Source: Planctomycetota bacterium (lineage in GTDB: Bacteria; Planctomycetota; JAJSAM01; JAJVHW01). Taken from it: a stretch of DNA of 64,000 nucleotides. This document shows positions 27,049 to 36,650 of the stretch, piece by piece. The number at the start of each line of letters is the position of its first letter. Position 1 is the stretch's first letter. The stretch is from contig JAJRPF010000047.1 in NCBI GenBank assembly GCA_024280885.1, forward strand, positions 1-64,000. Direction: 5' to 3'. The translations under genes were made by a program, and so were the position numbers. The notes under the pieces are model-generated. The model had not been told where the DNA came from and ran no database searches. It was given only the letters and a program-made list of their open reading frames with translations.

Positions 27049-29048
27049 GCCGTCACCTCCCGCGGCAGGAAGACGGGCAGCGTGACACGGATGAGCGCAC
27101 CGCCTCCCGCTGCGTCGCAGACCTCGATCGTGCCCTTGTGGCTCTGCACGAGCCCGTGGCAGATGGACAGTCCGAGACCGGTGCCGCGGCCCTCCGGTTT
27201 GGTCGTATAGAACGGCTCCAAGACGTGTGCGCGTTCGGATGTCGGGATGCCGGGCCCCTCGTCTGCCACCTCGACGACGACGCGCTTCGACGACGTGGGC
27301 TGCGACCCGGGCACGTTGCGCGTGGTGATCCGGATCGTGCCGCCGTCGGTCATCGCGTCGATGGCGTTCCCGACGAGATTGATGACGACCTGCTGCAACT
27401 CGTTCGAGTTGCCGTACGTCTGCGCCAGATCCGAAGCCAGCGCCAGCTCGACGGTGACCGACGACCCACGGAAACGAGGTTCGAGGAAGTCCCGTGCGCG
27501 GCGGATGACCTCGTTCAAGTCGGTGGCGGAGCGGAGACCGCTCGACGGCCGCGCGAACGCCAGGAGACCGCCGGTGATCCCGGCGATCCGATCCGCATAC
27601 GTGACGATCTTCTCGAGTTCCTGCGCGACTTTGGGCGGCATCGCGTCGCCGGTGAAGTTCTGGAGCAAGAGCCGGGCCTTCGCGCTGATGACTCCGACGG
27701 GGTTGTTGACCTCGTGGGCGACGTTGCCGGCGAGCTCACCGATTGCGGCCAGCTTACTGGTCTGCGCGACGCCGGCTTCGGCAACGCGTCGCGCCGTGAC
27801 GTCCTGCACGAGTTCGACCACCTGCGCAGGTTCGCCCTGCTCGTCGAGTACCGGCGTTGCGGTGACAAGCAGGTAGCGACGGCCACCCGTGGGCCGCTCG
27901 ATCACGAACTCGCGCTCTGTCGTGCGTTGTGTAGCGACGGCACCCGCCACCAGGTCGGCTGCCGGATCCGTGCCATCGGTGCTCGCGAACTCCGCCACGT
28001 CCCCGAGCCACTTGTCGGCGCGCGCATTCCGCCACTCGGTGCGCCCCTCGGCATCGCAAACGGCGAGACCTGCTCCGGAGGCATCGACCACTCCCTCGAG
28101 GCGCAACTTCTCCGCCACTGCGTGCTTCGCGGCGCCGACGAGCTTGCGTTCGGTGCGGCGCAGTCGCCCCGCGATCAACGTCGTGAAGTACGTCGAGCAG
28201 AAGAGCAGCAGAAGCATCACGACGACGTGACTGACGACAAAGCGCAGTTCGTGCGATGAGTGGATCGCGTTCTCCGCGTCGTGCGGGTGGAGTTGCAGTG
28301 TGAAGTGATCAACGACGTGCGCCATCTCGGCGAACCCGAGCCCTGCGTAGAGGATGACTGCCACGCCGGCGAGCAGGAAGGCGTGGCCGCGCGGGAGAAG
28401 GATGCCCGCAAGGATCACGTGGAAGATGTAGACCGCGCTGAGCGAGTTCTCCAGGCCTCCCGAGTAGTGCAGCAGAAGGGTGAGAATAGTGAGGTCCGTG
28501 GCGACCTGCGCCAGCACGAATGCTTCCTTGTGCCCGTGCGTGGGAACGGCGCGTGCCAAAACGATGTTGGCACCGACCAAGAGCAGCGTCAGCGCGACCA
28601 GGGGAGGGAGGACCTCGTCAGGTAGCAATCGCGTGACCGGCACGGCGATGATGACGGATGCCGCCACGACCGTGACAGCGAACCACCGCAGCCCGACGAA
28701 CCACTCGGCGTTCCGCCGGACCACGGAGGGTTCCGGTGCCCACGCGAAGCCGGGCCCGCTCTCGCGCACGCGATCGCTCGCACTCTGCCGACACAGATAG
28801 TGCCGCGCGACGATCCATCCGACGATTGCCGCGACGGCGAGCCCGCGGATCGCGTGAGCTGTGCGTACCGCGGCGACGGAAATCTCCGGGAGGGCCCATA
28901 CCTCCAGCGCGTGTTCTGTGCCAAAGGCAAGCAGCGTTGCCACAAGGCACTTCGCAGCGAGCGTCCAGACGTCGCCCGCGGAGCGTGCTTCGCCGCACGG
29001 TGTGGGCGCTGCGCCCGCTCCATCGTGTTCCGTGGATCGACCTGCCAT
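27045..29048 (-). CDS. membrane sensor histidine kinase with PAS domain
   Basis: ATG 29048 (MAGRSTEHDGAGA) is preferred, with GGGAG about 9 bp upstream. The track start adds 60 shadow-like residues. The product is 667 aa. Residues about 30-310 hold several membrane helices, and no large periplasmic domain is visible, so it may sense the membrane or redox state. A PAS-like region follows (ASGAGLAVCDAEGRTEWRNA). Kinase boxes are intact: H (LAGNVAHEVNNPVGVISAK, near residue 445), N (QQVVINLVGNAIDAM), G1 (VADEGPGIPTSERA) and G2 (EGRGTGLGLSICHG). It is the first gene of the seven-gene minus respiratory operon. Confidence 0.9.
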
Positions 29049-29142
29049 AGGGAGTTCTCCCGTCACGAACCTATTGAGGCTCGTGATGTTCCCACCGACA
29101 GCGGTTGCGTTTCGATCCATTTCGCGTCTCGTGTCCCTGCGT

Positions 29143-29158
29143 TGCAAGCTGCGGACCA
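29143..29158 (-). promoter_or_regulatory. candidate sigma-54 promoter for the HK-RR-bc operon
   Basis: On the minus strand it reads TGGTCCGCAGCTTGCA. GG and GC are separated by exactly 10 bp. The -12 block TTGCA is perfect. The -24 block TGGTCCG differs from TGGCACG at two positions. The predicted start point is near 29132, leaving an 84-nt leader before the kinase ATG. Confidence 0.6.
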
Positions 29159-29240
29159 CCGCGAAGCGACGCGCAGTCGGCTCTTCGAATTGTCGTGGTA
29201 CGGCCTCGGCCGAGGACGCCGCCAGCACCTGTCGCGCGTG

Positions 29241-29254
29241 TCACATGAATGTGA
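29241..29254. promoter_or_regulatory. palindromic candidate enhancer site
   Basis: TCACATGAATGTGA is a perfect 6-2-6 inverted repeat located between the two divergent sigma-54 candidates, about 84 bp from the minus -24 and 108 bp from the plus -24. It may bind the NtrC-type regulator encoded at 25621-27048. Confidence 0.45.
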
Positions 29255-29361
29255 AACTCGACCGCCGATTTCTCACGAACGAGACGCCGAAAGCGCGCCT
29301 GACCGCCCGATTCCTGCCTGCGGAACCCTCAGGAGCACGCGCAGGCGGCGCCGTCCGACAG

Positions 29362-29376
29362 CGGCACGCACCGTGC
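29362..29376 (+). promoter_or_regulatory. candidate sigma-54 promoter for the porin-cytochrome operon
   Basis: CGGCACGCACCGTGC matches TGGCACG-N4-TTGC except for the first base and one -12 base, with correct GG-N10-GC spacing. The start point is near 29388. The porin GTG start is at 29446 with GGAGG upstream. Confidence 0.62.
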
Positions 29377-29445
29377 GTCAGACCGCTGTCGAGCACTTCG
29401 CGCTCGGCCGGCAATCGCCGAGTGGCTCGTTTCTGGAGGTGTCGC

Positions 29446-30762
29446 GTGTTGCGTCCGAAAACCACATTCGCCCTGGCAGCATTCCTCGGGGTCTTCGCTG
29501 TAACAGCCCGAGCCGAGGACGCAGCCCCAGGGCCAGACAAGGAGCCGTCCGGCTCCGTATCACGCGCAGAATTCGATCGCTTGAGCAGGGCATTCGATGA
29601 GATGCGAGAGGCCTTTGATGTCTATCGATCCGACGCCGAGAAGCGCCAGACGATCGGCAGTTTGGCACCCGATCGAAGCGCGCTCGGGGAACAGGTCGAG
29701 TGGTTGACGTCGCGCATCGACGCGGGGCGATCTGGCCGCCAGCGCTTTGTCATGACGGGGTTCGCGACGATGTCGTACGCGGATCACGAGGGCAGCAACT
29801 CGAACTTCTCCGCCGCGTTCTCGCCGGTCTTTCTCTTTCGCATGACCGACCGCATTCTCCTCGAGGCCGAGCTGAGCGCGCGAGCGGGCGGAGAAGAGGA
29901 CGAGGTCGAGCTGGAATACGCGCAGGCGTCGTACGTCGCCACCGATTGGCTGACCCTCGCTGGTGGCAAGTTCCTGAGCCCTTTCGGTTCGTTCCAGGAG
30001 CGCTTGCATCCGAGTTGGATCAACAAGCTCCCGTCGAACCCGCTCATCTACGGCCACGACGGGGCGCTCGGCCCCGAAGGCATGCTCGGAGCCCAAGCGC
30101 GGGGTGCTATTCCGGTCAACGACTCCGGTGGAAAGGTGACGTACGCAGTCTGGATGTCCAACGGGCCGGGACTCGTGGACGAGGGCGAGGAAGCTGAGGA
30201 CGGCACGTCCCGCACCGGGCTTCTCGACTACGAGTCCGGTCGCGACAACAACAACGACAAGTCGTTCGGTACGCGACTCGCGTACATACCGGTTCCGGGC
30301 ATCGAGATCGGCGGATCGTACTGGGGCGGCCAGGCCGGCGCATCAGGCGGCGAGTTCCGGGACGTTGACTTCCGTCTCCTCGGAGCGGATTTCGTGGCGC
30401 AGTGGCGCGATGTTGACGCGGTCTCTGGCCACGTGGAAGTGCGCTCGGAGTGGATCTGGTCGGATGTCGATAACAACAACCTCTCGTACAACAACCGCCG
30501 CGACGGCGGCTACGTGCAGGTGGCGTATCGCCCGCACGTTGATGCAGCGGGCTCGGTGCTGAACGACTTCGAGGCGGCCGTTCGCTACGACAAGCTGGAC
30601 GTGCCCGGTGGGGCGCCACAGAACGACATGTCGGGCTGGACCGTCGGTCTCAGTTACTGGATGTCACCGACGTCCGTCCTGAAGTTCGCCGTCGAACTGC
30701 GTGACGTAGACGACGAGTCGGATCAGACGAACGTGCTCGTGCAGTGGGGTCTCGCGTTCTAA
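29446..30762 (+). CDS. outer-membrane porin-like beta-barrel protein
   Basis: GTG 29446 (VLRPKTTFALAAFLGVFAVTARAED) has a signal peptide and GGAGG 6 bp upstream. The 195-codon upstream extension in the track is not coding. The product is 438 aa. After the signal, a charged coiled-coil segment (residues about 40-85, RAEFDRLSRAFDEMREAFDVYRSD) precedes alternating hydrophobic strands typical of a barrel (FVMTGFATMSYADHEG, LLEAELSARAGGEEDEVELEYAQASYVA, FLSPFGSFQERLHP). It ends with Phe (VLVQWGLAF), as outer-membrane barrels do. It resembles planctomycete/phosphate-selective-type porins of unknown substrate. It heads an operon with three electron carriers, suggesting a route across the outer membrane, but porin-mediated uptake is equally possible. 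Confidence 0.82.
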   Translation: MLRPKTTFALAAFLGVFAVTARAEDAAPGPDKEPSGSVSRAEFDRLSRAFDEMREAFDVYRSDAEKRQTIGSLAPDRSALGEQVEWLTSRIDAGRSGRQRFVMTGFATMSYADHEGSNSNFSAAFSPVFLFRMTDRILLEAELSARAGGEEDEVELEYAQASYVATDWLTLAGGKFLSPFGSFQERLHPSWINKLPSNPLIYGHDGALGPEGMLGAQARGAIPVNDSGGKVTYAVWMSNGPGLVDEGEEAEDGTSRTGLLDYESGRDNNNDKSFGTRLAYIPVPGIEIGGSYWGGQAGASGGEFRDVDFRLLGADFVAQWRDVDAVSGHVEVRSEWIWSDVDNNNLSYNNRRDGGYVQVAYRPHVDAAGSVLNDFEAAVRYDKLDVPGGAPQNDMSGWTVGLSYWMSPTSVLKFAVELRDVDDESDQTNVLVQWGLAF

Positions 30763-30787
30763 GGACGCAGAGTTGGAGGTCGTGACC

Positions 30788-31621
30788 ATGACTATTCAGA
30801 AGCACCGAATTCAACTGATGGCAGCCATTCCGGCGGCGCTGCTGACGATTACAGTTCTTGCCGTGACGGTGGCTGCACCAGGTTGTGCAACATCCACAGA
30901 CAGCGAACCGGTGGCGGATCTCTCGCGTGCCGAAGCGCTCTTCGTCGAGAACTGCGCCTCGTGCCACGGCGTCAGCGGTGACGGCCGCGGCCCGATGGCA
31001 TCACTGCTGCAGGTCCGACCGCGGAACTTCAGCGACGAGGAGTTCCGCTACGTCTCGGCCCCGGGCGGTCCGCCGACGCAGGACGACCTCGTCCAGACGA
31101 TCCGAGGCGGGCGAACGATGGGGCAGATGCCCGCGTTCCCGTACCTCGATCACACCGACGCGCGCCTTCTCGCGGACTATGTCCGCAAGCTCCGCGAGAC
31201 GGGGGTCGCGAAGATGCTCGTGGTGGAGTTCGCCGACGACGACGAGATCGAACCCGATGAGATCGCTGAGATTGCGGAGGAGCGCGTCGCGCCGGGCGAT
31301 CCGGTCGCCATCGTAGGCCCCTCCGCGGAGTTCCGGATCGACACGGAGCGTGGCCGGGCCCTCTACGCAGACAATTGTTCTTCCTGCCATGGCGCCAGTG
31401 GGCGCGGTGACGGTCTGGACCTCCCGAAGGACGAACTCGGCAATCCCATCGAGGTGCGCGACATCACGTCGGGCCGCTTCAATGGCGGGGCCGCTCCGAT
31501 GGAGATGTTCAAACGCATCCGTTGCGGCATCCCCGGCACTCCCATGCCGGAGGCGTCCGCACTGAGTAACGACGAGGTCTGGCAGCTCGTGCACTACGTC
31601 GATCTGCTGGCCGGAAACTGA
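30788..31621 (+). CDS. diheme cytochrome c, probably lipid- or membrane-anchored
   Basis: ATG 30788 (MTIQKHRIQLMAAI) has GGAGG 8 bp upstream. The track start adds five residues. The product is 277 aa. A hydrophobic N-terminus ends in VAAPGCATS, perhaps a poor lipobox. Two cytochrome domains follow, each with one CxxCH: CASCHGVSGDGRGP (about 56) and CSSCHGASGRGDGL (about 197). They are joined by an acidic linker (FADDDEIEPDEIAEIAEE). It matches the last two domains of the hexaheme cytochrome at 19769-21448 in order, linker and tail, so the two are paralogs. Likely role: electron transfer from the bc complex toward the porin-linked carriers. Confidence 0.92.
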   Translation: MTIQKHRIQLMAAIPAALLTITVLAVTVAAPGCATSTDSEPVADLSRAEALFVENCASCHGVSGDGRGPMASLLQVRPRNFSDEEFRYVSAPGGPPTQDDLVQTIRGGRTMGQMPAFPYLDHTDARLLADYVRKLRETGVAKMLVVEFADDDEIEPDEIAEIAEERVAPGDPVAIVGPSAEFRIDTERGRALYADNCSSCHGASGRGDGLDLPKDELGNPIEVRDITSGRFNGGAAPMEMFKRIRCGIPGTPMPEASALSNDEVWQLVHYVDLLAGN

Positions 31622-31637
31622 TGAAATCGGAGACCAC

Positions 31638-32399
31638 ATGATGAGCAATACACGCACTGCAATTGGAGTCGGCGCCGTCGCGCTGGCCTGCATTCTCGGT
31701 TCGGCGCAGCTTGTGGCGGCACCGAAGTACGAAGTGGTGGAGTTGGCCGAGAGCGGGACGATCGTCGGCATCGTCTCCTTCGATGGCGCCGCTCCGGCAC
31801 CGCAGAAGATCACGATCCCGGCAGGCGAGGATGTCTGCCACTCCGACCCGATCGTCAAGGAGGACGTTGTCGTCTCGGCCGACGGCAAGTTGCGGTGGGC
31901 CGTCGTCTCGCTGAAGAAGCCGGCGAAGGGCAAGGCGTTCCCGGCGGACGATCCTGAGAAGCCGATCGTCCTCGACCAGGTGGGGTGTCGCTTTGTCCCT
32001 CACGTCGCGGTCGTGCCCGTCGGACGGACTCTCCGCGTCCTGAACAGCGATGGCATCCAGCACAACGTGCATGGCAAGGCTAAGAAGAACAAGCCGGTCA
32101 ACAAGTCGATGCCCAAGCAGATGAAGACCTTGGACCTCACGTTCAAGCGTGCCGAACGCATCCCCTTCGTCTGCGATGTGCACGACTGGATGAAGTCGTG
32201 GGTCATCGTGTCGAAGCACCCGTACTACGCTATTTCCGCGGCCGACGGTTCGTTCAAGTTGGACCAGGTCCCCGTCGGTACCCACACGGTCCAGCTGTGG
32301 CATGAGAAGTACGGCACCCTGACGCAGGAAGTCACGGTCGCGGCCGGCAAGGAAGCTCGGATCACATTCGTCGTGAAGCCGACGGAAGCCGCCAAGTAG
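31638..32399 (+). CDS. cupredoxin-like periplasmic protein with C-terminal beta domain
   Basis: This 253-aa protein has a signal peptide (MMSNTRTAIGVGAVALACILGSAQLVAA). Type-1 copper ligands can be assigned: a His in QHNVHGK (near 142) and the cluster CDVHDWM (about 178-184, Cys-x2-His-x2-Met), preceded by the beta-strand VGRTLRVLNSDG. The C-terminal 50 residues form a carboxypeptidase-regulatory-like strand set (LDQVPVGTHTVQLWHEKYG). Cupredoxins carry single electrons. It lies 16 bp after the diheme cytochrome and is followed by a monoheme cytochrome, so it is probably a mobile carrier in the same chain. 'Methylamine utilization protein'-like annotations occur for such fusions. Confidence 0.82.
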   Translation: MMSNTRTAIGVGAVALACILGSAQLVAAPKYEVVELAESGTIVGIVSFDGAAPAPQKITIPAGEDVCHSDPIVKEDVVVSADGKLRWAVVSLKKPAKGKAFPADDPEKPIVLDQVGCRFVPHVAVVPVGRTLRVLNSDGIQHNVHGKAKKNKPVNKSMPKQMKTLDLTFKRAERIPFVCDVHDWMKSWVIVSKHPYYAISAADGSFKLDQVPVGTHTVQLWHEKYGTLTQEVTVAAGKEARITFVVKPTEAAK

Positions 32400-32475
32400 C
32401 CCGGACGTCAACCACGAACAAAGAGTCAACCGCGTACGGACGAGCGAGTACCGAGTACGCTGACAGGAGACAACG

Positions 32476-32826
32476 ATGCGACGTGCACTGATCTTGATCG
32501 TGATCGGCCTGGCGCTGCCATTCGCCGCGCTGGCAGTGACCGCATGCCAATCACCGGCGAAGAGCGATGTGACCTCTGACGCGACCACGTCCGCCGTGCT
32601 GCCGCCGGCCGAAGGCTCGACGACGTCGATGGATGCGGGGGTGGCCGTCGAGCCGGGTGGAGCGCGTCTGTGGGAACAGAATTGCATTCGGTGTCACACG
32701 CTGCGTCTCCCCGAAGAGCGCAGCGATGCCGAGTGGGAGGTGATCGTCCACCACATGCGGGTGCGCGCGAACCTCACAGGGCAAGAGGGCCGCGCGATCA
32801 CGCGGTTTCTGAAGGCCGCCAACTGA
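32476..32826 (+). CDS. monoheme cytochrome c lipoprotein
   Basis: This 116-aa protein has a lipoprotein signal (ILIVIGLALPFAALAVTAC), a Ser/Thr/Ala-rich linker, then one heme site CIRCHTLRLPEE. Its core fits the small class I cytochromes with a C-terminal helix (GQEGRAITRFLKAAN). ACAGGAGAC precedes the ATG. It is the last gene of the porin-cytochrome-cupredoxin operon (77 bp after the cupredoxin stop). Lipid anchoring would place it on the inner face of the outer membrane or on the inner membrane. Confidence 0.85.
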   Translation: MRRALILIVIGLALPFAALAVTACQSPAKSDVTSDATTSAVLPPAEGSTTSMDAGVAVEPGGARLWEQNCIRCHTLRLPEERSDAEWEVIVHHMRVRANLTGQEGRAITRFLKAAN

Positions 32827-32924
32827 TCGGTCGTGTGGCGCCGATGGGACGTCGCGAGTTGGCTCGTACTGCCCAGCGGTGCAGCGACTTGTGGGATCGC
32901 TTCCCGGCGCTGTAGAACCGAGTC

Positions 32925-33899
32925 ATGCACACGCAGACGCTCGAACATTGGGAGCATCACCACACGTTCGGGACGGACGAGCGCAAGGGCGCGGAGCGTC
33001 GCACGTGGTGGGTGATCGGCCTGACGGCAGTCATGATGGCCGTCGAGATCACAGCCGGCATCGTGTTCGGGTCGATGGCGCTCTTGGCCGACGGCTGGCA
33101 CATGGGGACCCACGCCGCGGCGCTCGGCATTACGGTCTTCGCGTATTCCTACGCCCGACGACACGCCGCCGATCGTCGCTATAGTTTCGGCACCGGCAAG
33201 GTCGGGGCGCTGGGCGGTTTCGCGAGTGCCGTCGGGCTTGCCGTCATCGCGATCCTGGTCTTCGGCGAGAGCGCCGTGCGCGTCGCGTCACCGGTCGGCA
33301 TTCGCTTCGACGAGGCCATTGCTGTGGCGATCGTCGGGCTGATGGTCAACGTCGTGAGCGCGATCATCCTGCGTGACCACGATCATGGGCATGGGCACGG
33401 GCACGAGCATGCACACGAGCACAGCGAGAGCGCGCACGCGCATCACGACCACAACCTGCGTGGAGCCTATCTCCACGTGATGGCCGACGCGATGACGTCG
33501 GTGCTCGCGATCATCGCCTTGCTCGCCGGGAAGCAACTGGGCTGGGTCTGGATGGACCCGGCGATGGGGATCGTCGGATCGATCGTCATCGCGCGCTGGT
33601 CTTACGGTCTGTTGCGCGACACGGGCAACGTGCTACTCGACGCGGAGGTCTCGTCGGCGCAGCGCCAGGCAATCCGTGCAGCGATCGAGGCCGACGCTGA
33701 CAACCGCGTGGCCGATCTACATCTCTGGCGCGTCGGTCCACGCCACCTGGCCGCGATCGTCGCGGTCGTGAGTCACACTCCGCGCCCTCCCGAGCACTAC
33801 AAGGCGCTGCTTCGCGACCACCGCGACGTGGTCCATGTGACGGTCGAGGTGCACGAGTGCTCGGGCGCACCCTGCACGTCTCCGGTGGCGTCGGCGTAG
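32925..33899 (+). CDS. cation diffusion facilitator, DmeF-like
   Basis: This 324-aa CDF transporter exports divalent metals (Co, Ni, Zn family) by proton exchange. The signature ALLADGWHMGTHAAALGI with paired Asp/His ligands and the N-terminal HEHHHTFGTDERK segment match the DmeF subgroup. A long His-rich loop (HDHGHGHGHEHAHEHSESAHAHHDH) lies between membrane helices 4 and 5. Six membrane helices are expected, with a C-terminal domain (LHLWRVGPRHLAAIVAV). It stands at the boundary of the respiratory and metal islands and faces the P-type ATPase gene. No metal-responsive promoter is evident upstream. Confidence 0.92.
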   Translation: MHTQTLEHWEHHHTFGTDERKGAERRTWWVIGLTAVMMAVEITAGIVFGSMALLADGWHMGTHAAALGITVFAYSYARRHAADRRYSFGTGKVGALGGFASAVGLAVIAILVFGESAVRVASPVGIRFDEAIAVAIVGLMVNVVSAIILRDHDHGHGHGHEHAHEHSESAHAHHDHNLRGAYLHVMADAMTSVLAIIALLAGKQLGWVWMDPAMGIVGSIVIARWSYGLLRDTGNVLLDAEVSSAQRQAIRAAIEADADNRVADLHLWRVGPRHLAAIVAVVSHTPRPPEHYKALLRDHRDVVHVTVEVHECSGAPCTSPVASA

Positions 33900-34012
33900 G
33901 GCCTCCCGCGCCAGTCGCCGCATCCGGTTCGAGGAAGTGCAGCCCGCGTGGTCCGACGGGTTCTCGGCCCATCCCGTCCCGATCGCGGATCGCGAAGGCG
34001 CCCCAGATCGGC

Positions 34013-36349
34013 TCAGATCGTTGCGCGACGAATGCGGAGGGAGTTCAGGATGACTGAGACGGAACTGAGGCTCATCGCTCCTGCGGCGATCATCGGACTG
34101 AGCAAGACCCCGAATAGGGGATAGAAGACGCCCGCTGCGACGGGGATGCCCAGGCCGTTGTAGATGAACGCGAAGAAGAGGTTCTGGCGGATGTTCGCCA
34201 TCGTCACGCGCGAGAGCTTGCGGGCCGTGAGGATGCCGCGCAGGTTGCCCTTGACCAACGTGACGCCCGCGCTCTCCATCGCGACGTCGGTGCCCGTCCC
34301 CATGGCGATGCCGACGTCGGCCTGCGCGAGCGCCGGTGCATCGTTGATGCCGTCCCCGGCCATCGCCACGACGGAGCCCTGCGCCTGGTACTGCTTGACG
34401 ACTTCGGCCTTCTGATCCGGGAGGACGCCGGCGACGACGTCGGCAATCCCCAGTTGCGCCGCGACCACGCCCGCGGTCGTGGCATTGTCGCCGGTGAGCA
34501 TGACGATTCGCAGGCCCTCGGCGCGCAACTCTTCGATGGCCCGCGGCGTCGAGTCCTTGATCGGATCGGTCACGCCGAGCAACCCGGCGAGACGACCTTC
34601 GACGGCGACCATCATCACGGTCTGCCCCTCGCGCTGGAGAGCCTCGATCTCCGCCGCGTGCGCCGTGATGTCGGCGTCGAGATCGACCATCAAGGCCGCA
34701 TTGCCGAGGGCTACTGTGCGCCCTCCGACGCGCCCGACGACGCCCTTGCCGGTCACGGACTCGAAGTCGTCCGCGCTTCCGAACCTCAGCCCGCGGTCCT
34801 CGGCACCCGACACGATGGCCGTGGCGAGCGGATGTTCGCTTCCGCGCTCGAGAGCCCCTGCGAGAGCGAGCATCGCGTCCTCGCCGTCCGCGTCGGTTGA
34901 GATGACCGAGACCAGCCGTGGCCGCCCTTCGGTCAGCGTCCCCGTCTTGTCCACGATCAGCGTATCCACTTTGCGTACGACCTCGATCGCCTCGGCGTTC
35001 TTGAAGAGCACACCCGCCCTCGCGCCGCGTCCGGTCGACACCATGATCGACATGGGCGTCGCCAACCCGAGAGCGCACGGGCACGCGATGATCAGGACAG
35101 CGACGCCACTGACGAGCGCGTGGGCGAGCCGCGGTTCCGGGCCGACGAGGGCCCAGACCACCATGGTGAGAATCGCCGACACGATTACGGCGGGCACGAA
35201 GTACTGCGCCACCTGATCCACGAGTTTCTGGATCGGGGCGCGCGAGCGTTGGGCTTCCGCCACCATGTGCACGATCCGGCTGAGCAGCGTCTCGGAGCCG
35301 ACGCGCTCGGCGCGCATCGTGACCCCGCCGGTGCCGTTGATCGTGGCGCCGATCAACTCGTCGCCGGGCCCCTTCTCGACCGGGATCGGCTCGCCGGTGA
35401 TCATCGCCTCGTCGATCGCCGTCGTCCCGTCCACCACGCTGCCGTCCACGGGGACCTTCTCGCCCGGGCGCACGCGCAGCAGGTCGCCGACCAGGATCTC
35501 CTCGAGCGGGACGTCCTCTTCACTGCCGTCGTCGTTGATACGTCGCGCGGTCTTCGCCGCGAGTCCGAGCAATTTCTTGATCGCCGCGCCGGTCTGGCTG
35601 CGCGCGCGCAGTTCGAGGACCTGTCCGAGCAGAACCAGCGTCACGATCACACCCGCCGCTTCGAAGTAGATCTCGACGTGACCGCTTGCACGCAGCGACT
35701 CGGGGAAGATCCCCGGCGCGACGGCGGCGAGCACGCTGTAGGCGTACGCGACGCTGACGCCAAGCCCGATCAGCGTGAACATATTCAGGCTGCGGTTGCG
35801 AACCGAGGCGATCGCTCGCGTGTAGAAGGGCGCCGCGGCCCACGTACACACTGGCGTAGCGAGCAGCAACTCGGCCCACACACGCGCGTCCGGCGAGAGG
35901 AGCCTGGAGAACGGCGACCCCGGAAGCATGTCGCCCATCGCGATCACGAAGAGCGGCACGGTGAACGCCGCCGAGAAAACGAAGCGCCGACGCATGTCGA
36001 TGAACTCGGCGTCCTCGCCCTCATCTTCGAGTGGGACGCCCATCGGGTCGAGTGCCATACCGCACTTGGGGCAAGCACCAGGGCCGTCCTGCACGATCTC
36101 CGGGTGCATCGGGCAGGTGTATTGCGTGCCCGGATGCGGTGTGTCGCGCGGCGCCGTGACGACGTCGGGGGGAGCGCCTCCAAGGTATGCACTCGGATCA
36201 GCGACGAACTTCGCCAGGCAGTTGGCGGAGCAGAAGGCGAGCGTCGCGCCGTCATGCTCGTGGGTGTGCGGCGACGTTGCGTCGACGCTCATGCCACACA
36301 CGGGGTCGATTCCCGCGGGTGAGCCGTTCGGCTGGCCGGAGTCGGTCAC
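34013..36349 (-). CDS. copA: copper-type P1B ATPase with YHS and heavy-metal-binding N-terminal domains
   Basis: This 778-aa protein (GTG start, GGAG 7 bp upstream) pumps metal ions out of the cytosol at the cost of ATP. The N-terminus holds a YHS-type CPxxx site (DPVCGMSVD ... [18 protein letters not shown]) and a heavy-metal-binding region ([22 protein letters not shown]), instead of the usual HMA domains. P-type motifs: [13 protein letters not shown] (CPC membrane site, about 425), DKTGTLTEG (phosphorylated Asp, about 466), SEHPLATAI and [22 protein letters not shown]. The CPC plus SEHPLA pattern suggests a Cu(I)-type pump. It is transcribed away from the lipoprotein gene 300 bp upstream and probably belongs to the same response. 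Confidence 0.94.
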   Translation of the reverse strand: MTDSGQPNGSPAGIDPVCGMSVDATSPHTHEHDGATLAFCSANCLAKFVADPSAYLGGAPPDVVTAPRDTPHPGTQYTCPMHPEIVQDGPGACPKCGMALDPMGVPLEDEGEDAEFIDMRRRFVFSAAFTVPLFVIAMGDMLPGSPFSRLLSPDARVWAELLLATPVCTWAAAPFYTRAIASVRNRSLNMFTLIGLGVSVAYAYSVLAAVAPGIFPESLRASGHVEIYFEAAGVIVTLVLLGQVLELRARSQTGAAIKKLLGLAAKTARRINDDGSEEDVPLEEILVGDLLRVRPGEKVPVDGSVVDGTTAIDEAMITGEPIPVEKGPGDELIGATINGTGGVTMRAERVGSETLLSRIVHMVAEAQRSRAPIQKLVDQVAQYFVPAVIVSAILTMVVWALVGPEPRLAHALVSGVAVLIIACPCALGLATPMSIMVSTGRGARAGVLFKNAEAIEVVRKVDTLIVDKTGTLTEGRPRLVSVISTDADGEDAMLALAGALERGSEHPLATAIVSGAEDRGLRFGSADDFESVTGKGVVGRVGGRTVALGNAALMVDLDADITAHAAEIEALQREGQTVMMVAVEGRLAGLLGVTDPIKDSTPRAIEELRAEGLRIVMLTGDNATTAGVVAAQLGIADVVAGVLPDQKAEVVKQYQAQGSVVAMAGDGINDAPALAQADVGIAMGTGTDVAMESAGVTLVKGNLRGILTARKLSRVTMANIRQNLFFAFIYNGLGIPVAAGVFYPLFGVLLSPMIAAGAMSLSSVSVILNSLRIRRATI

Positions 36350-36648
36350 GTTGCCACTCCTTCGTCTGAAGCTGTCCCCGCGGCGGTGCTGCGAGGCCGC
36401 ACGCCGTCAGCGTGTCAAGTCGCGATCGCGTTGAACAAGAACACAAAGACAGATCAGAGGACGCACCGAACGCCCTCCGGCGCTGCACCGTGAGGCACAG
36501 CCCGGGGCCCTCCAGAGTTGTGGGATAGGGAGGGGAGGGAGTGTGGAGAGCGTGAAAGACGCTCGGGCGCCACTCTGATCTGTGTATCTGGGATCTGTGT
36601 ATCTGGGTGTGACGCGTCGCCAGACGTACGACTGCGTCAGGCGTACGT
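36350..36648. other. intergenic gap between P-type ATPase and His-rich lipoprotein
   Basis: About 299 bp. It holds a 15-bp tandem duplication and a hairpin, listed separately. On the minus strand a TGACACG-N4-CGGC element (36403-36417) has sigma-54 spacing but lacks GG, so I rate it weak. TTGACA on the minus strand just upstream could be part of a -35 box. Confidence 0.5.
36577..36606. repeat. 15-bp tandem direct repeat (2 copies)
   Basis: GATCTGTGTATCTGG occurs twice back to back between the His-rich lipoprotein terminator and the P-type ATPase gene. It may be a replication-slippage duplication or a paired binding site. Confidence 0.8.
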
Positions 36649-36650
36649 CT
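36622..36650 (-). terminator. hairpin at the end of the His-rich lipoprotein gene
   Basis: AGACGTACG and CGTACGTCT form a perfect 9-bp stem around an 11-nt loop, overlapping the TAG stop of the lipoprotein gene (36649). Likely a terminator, although no U-run follows. Confidence 0.65.

Larger units (their letters stand above)
29049..29445. other. divergent control region between the two respiratory operons
   Basis: This 397-bp region separates the histidine kinase (minus) from the porin (plus). It holds two candidate sigma-54 promoters facing outwards (29143-29158 minus, 29362-29376 plus), a 6-2-6 palindrome TCACATGAATGTGA (29241-29254) and a 12-bp palindrome CCTCGGCCGAGG (29204-29215). The layout is what a sigma-54 enhancer-bound regulator serving both operons would need. 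Confidence 0.7.

Noticed and set aside
29206-29260. CRACH heme-like motif in the upstream extension of ORF 28861..30762
   Set aside because: It lies in the intergenic region before the real porin start at 29446 (GTG with GGAGG and signal peptide) and is surrounded by Arg/Ser-rich nonsense translation.
36403-36417. TGACACG-N4-CGGC as a sigma-54 promoter of the P-type ATPase gene
   Set aside because: Spacing is right, but the highly conserved GG of the -24 element is GA here and the -12 block is poor.
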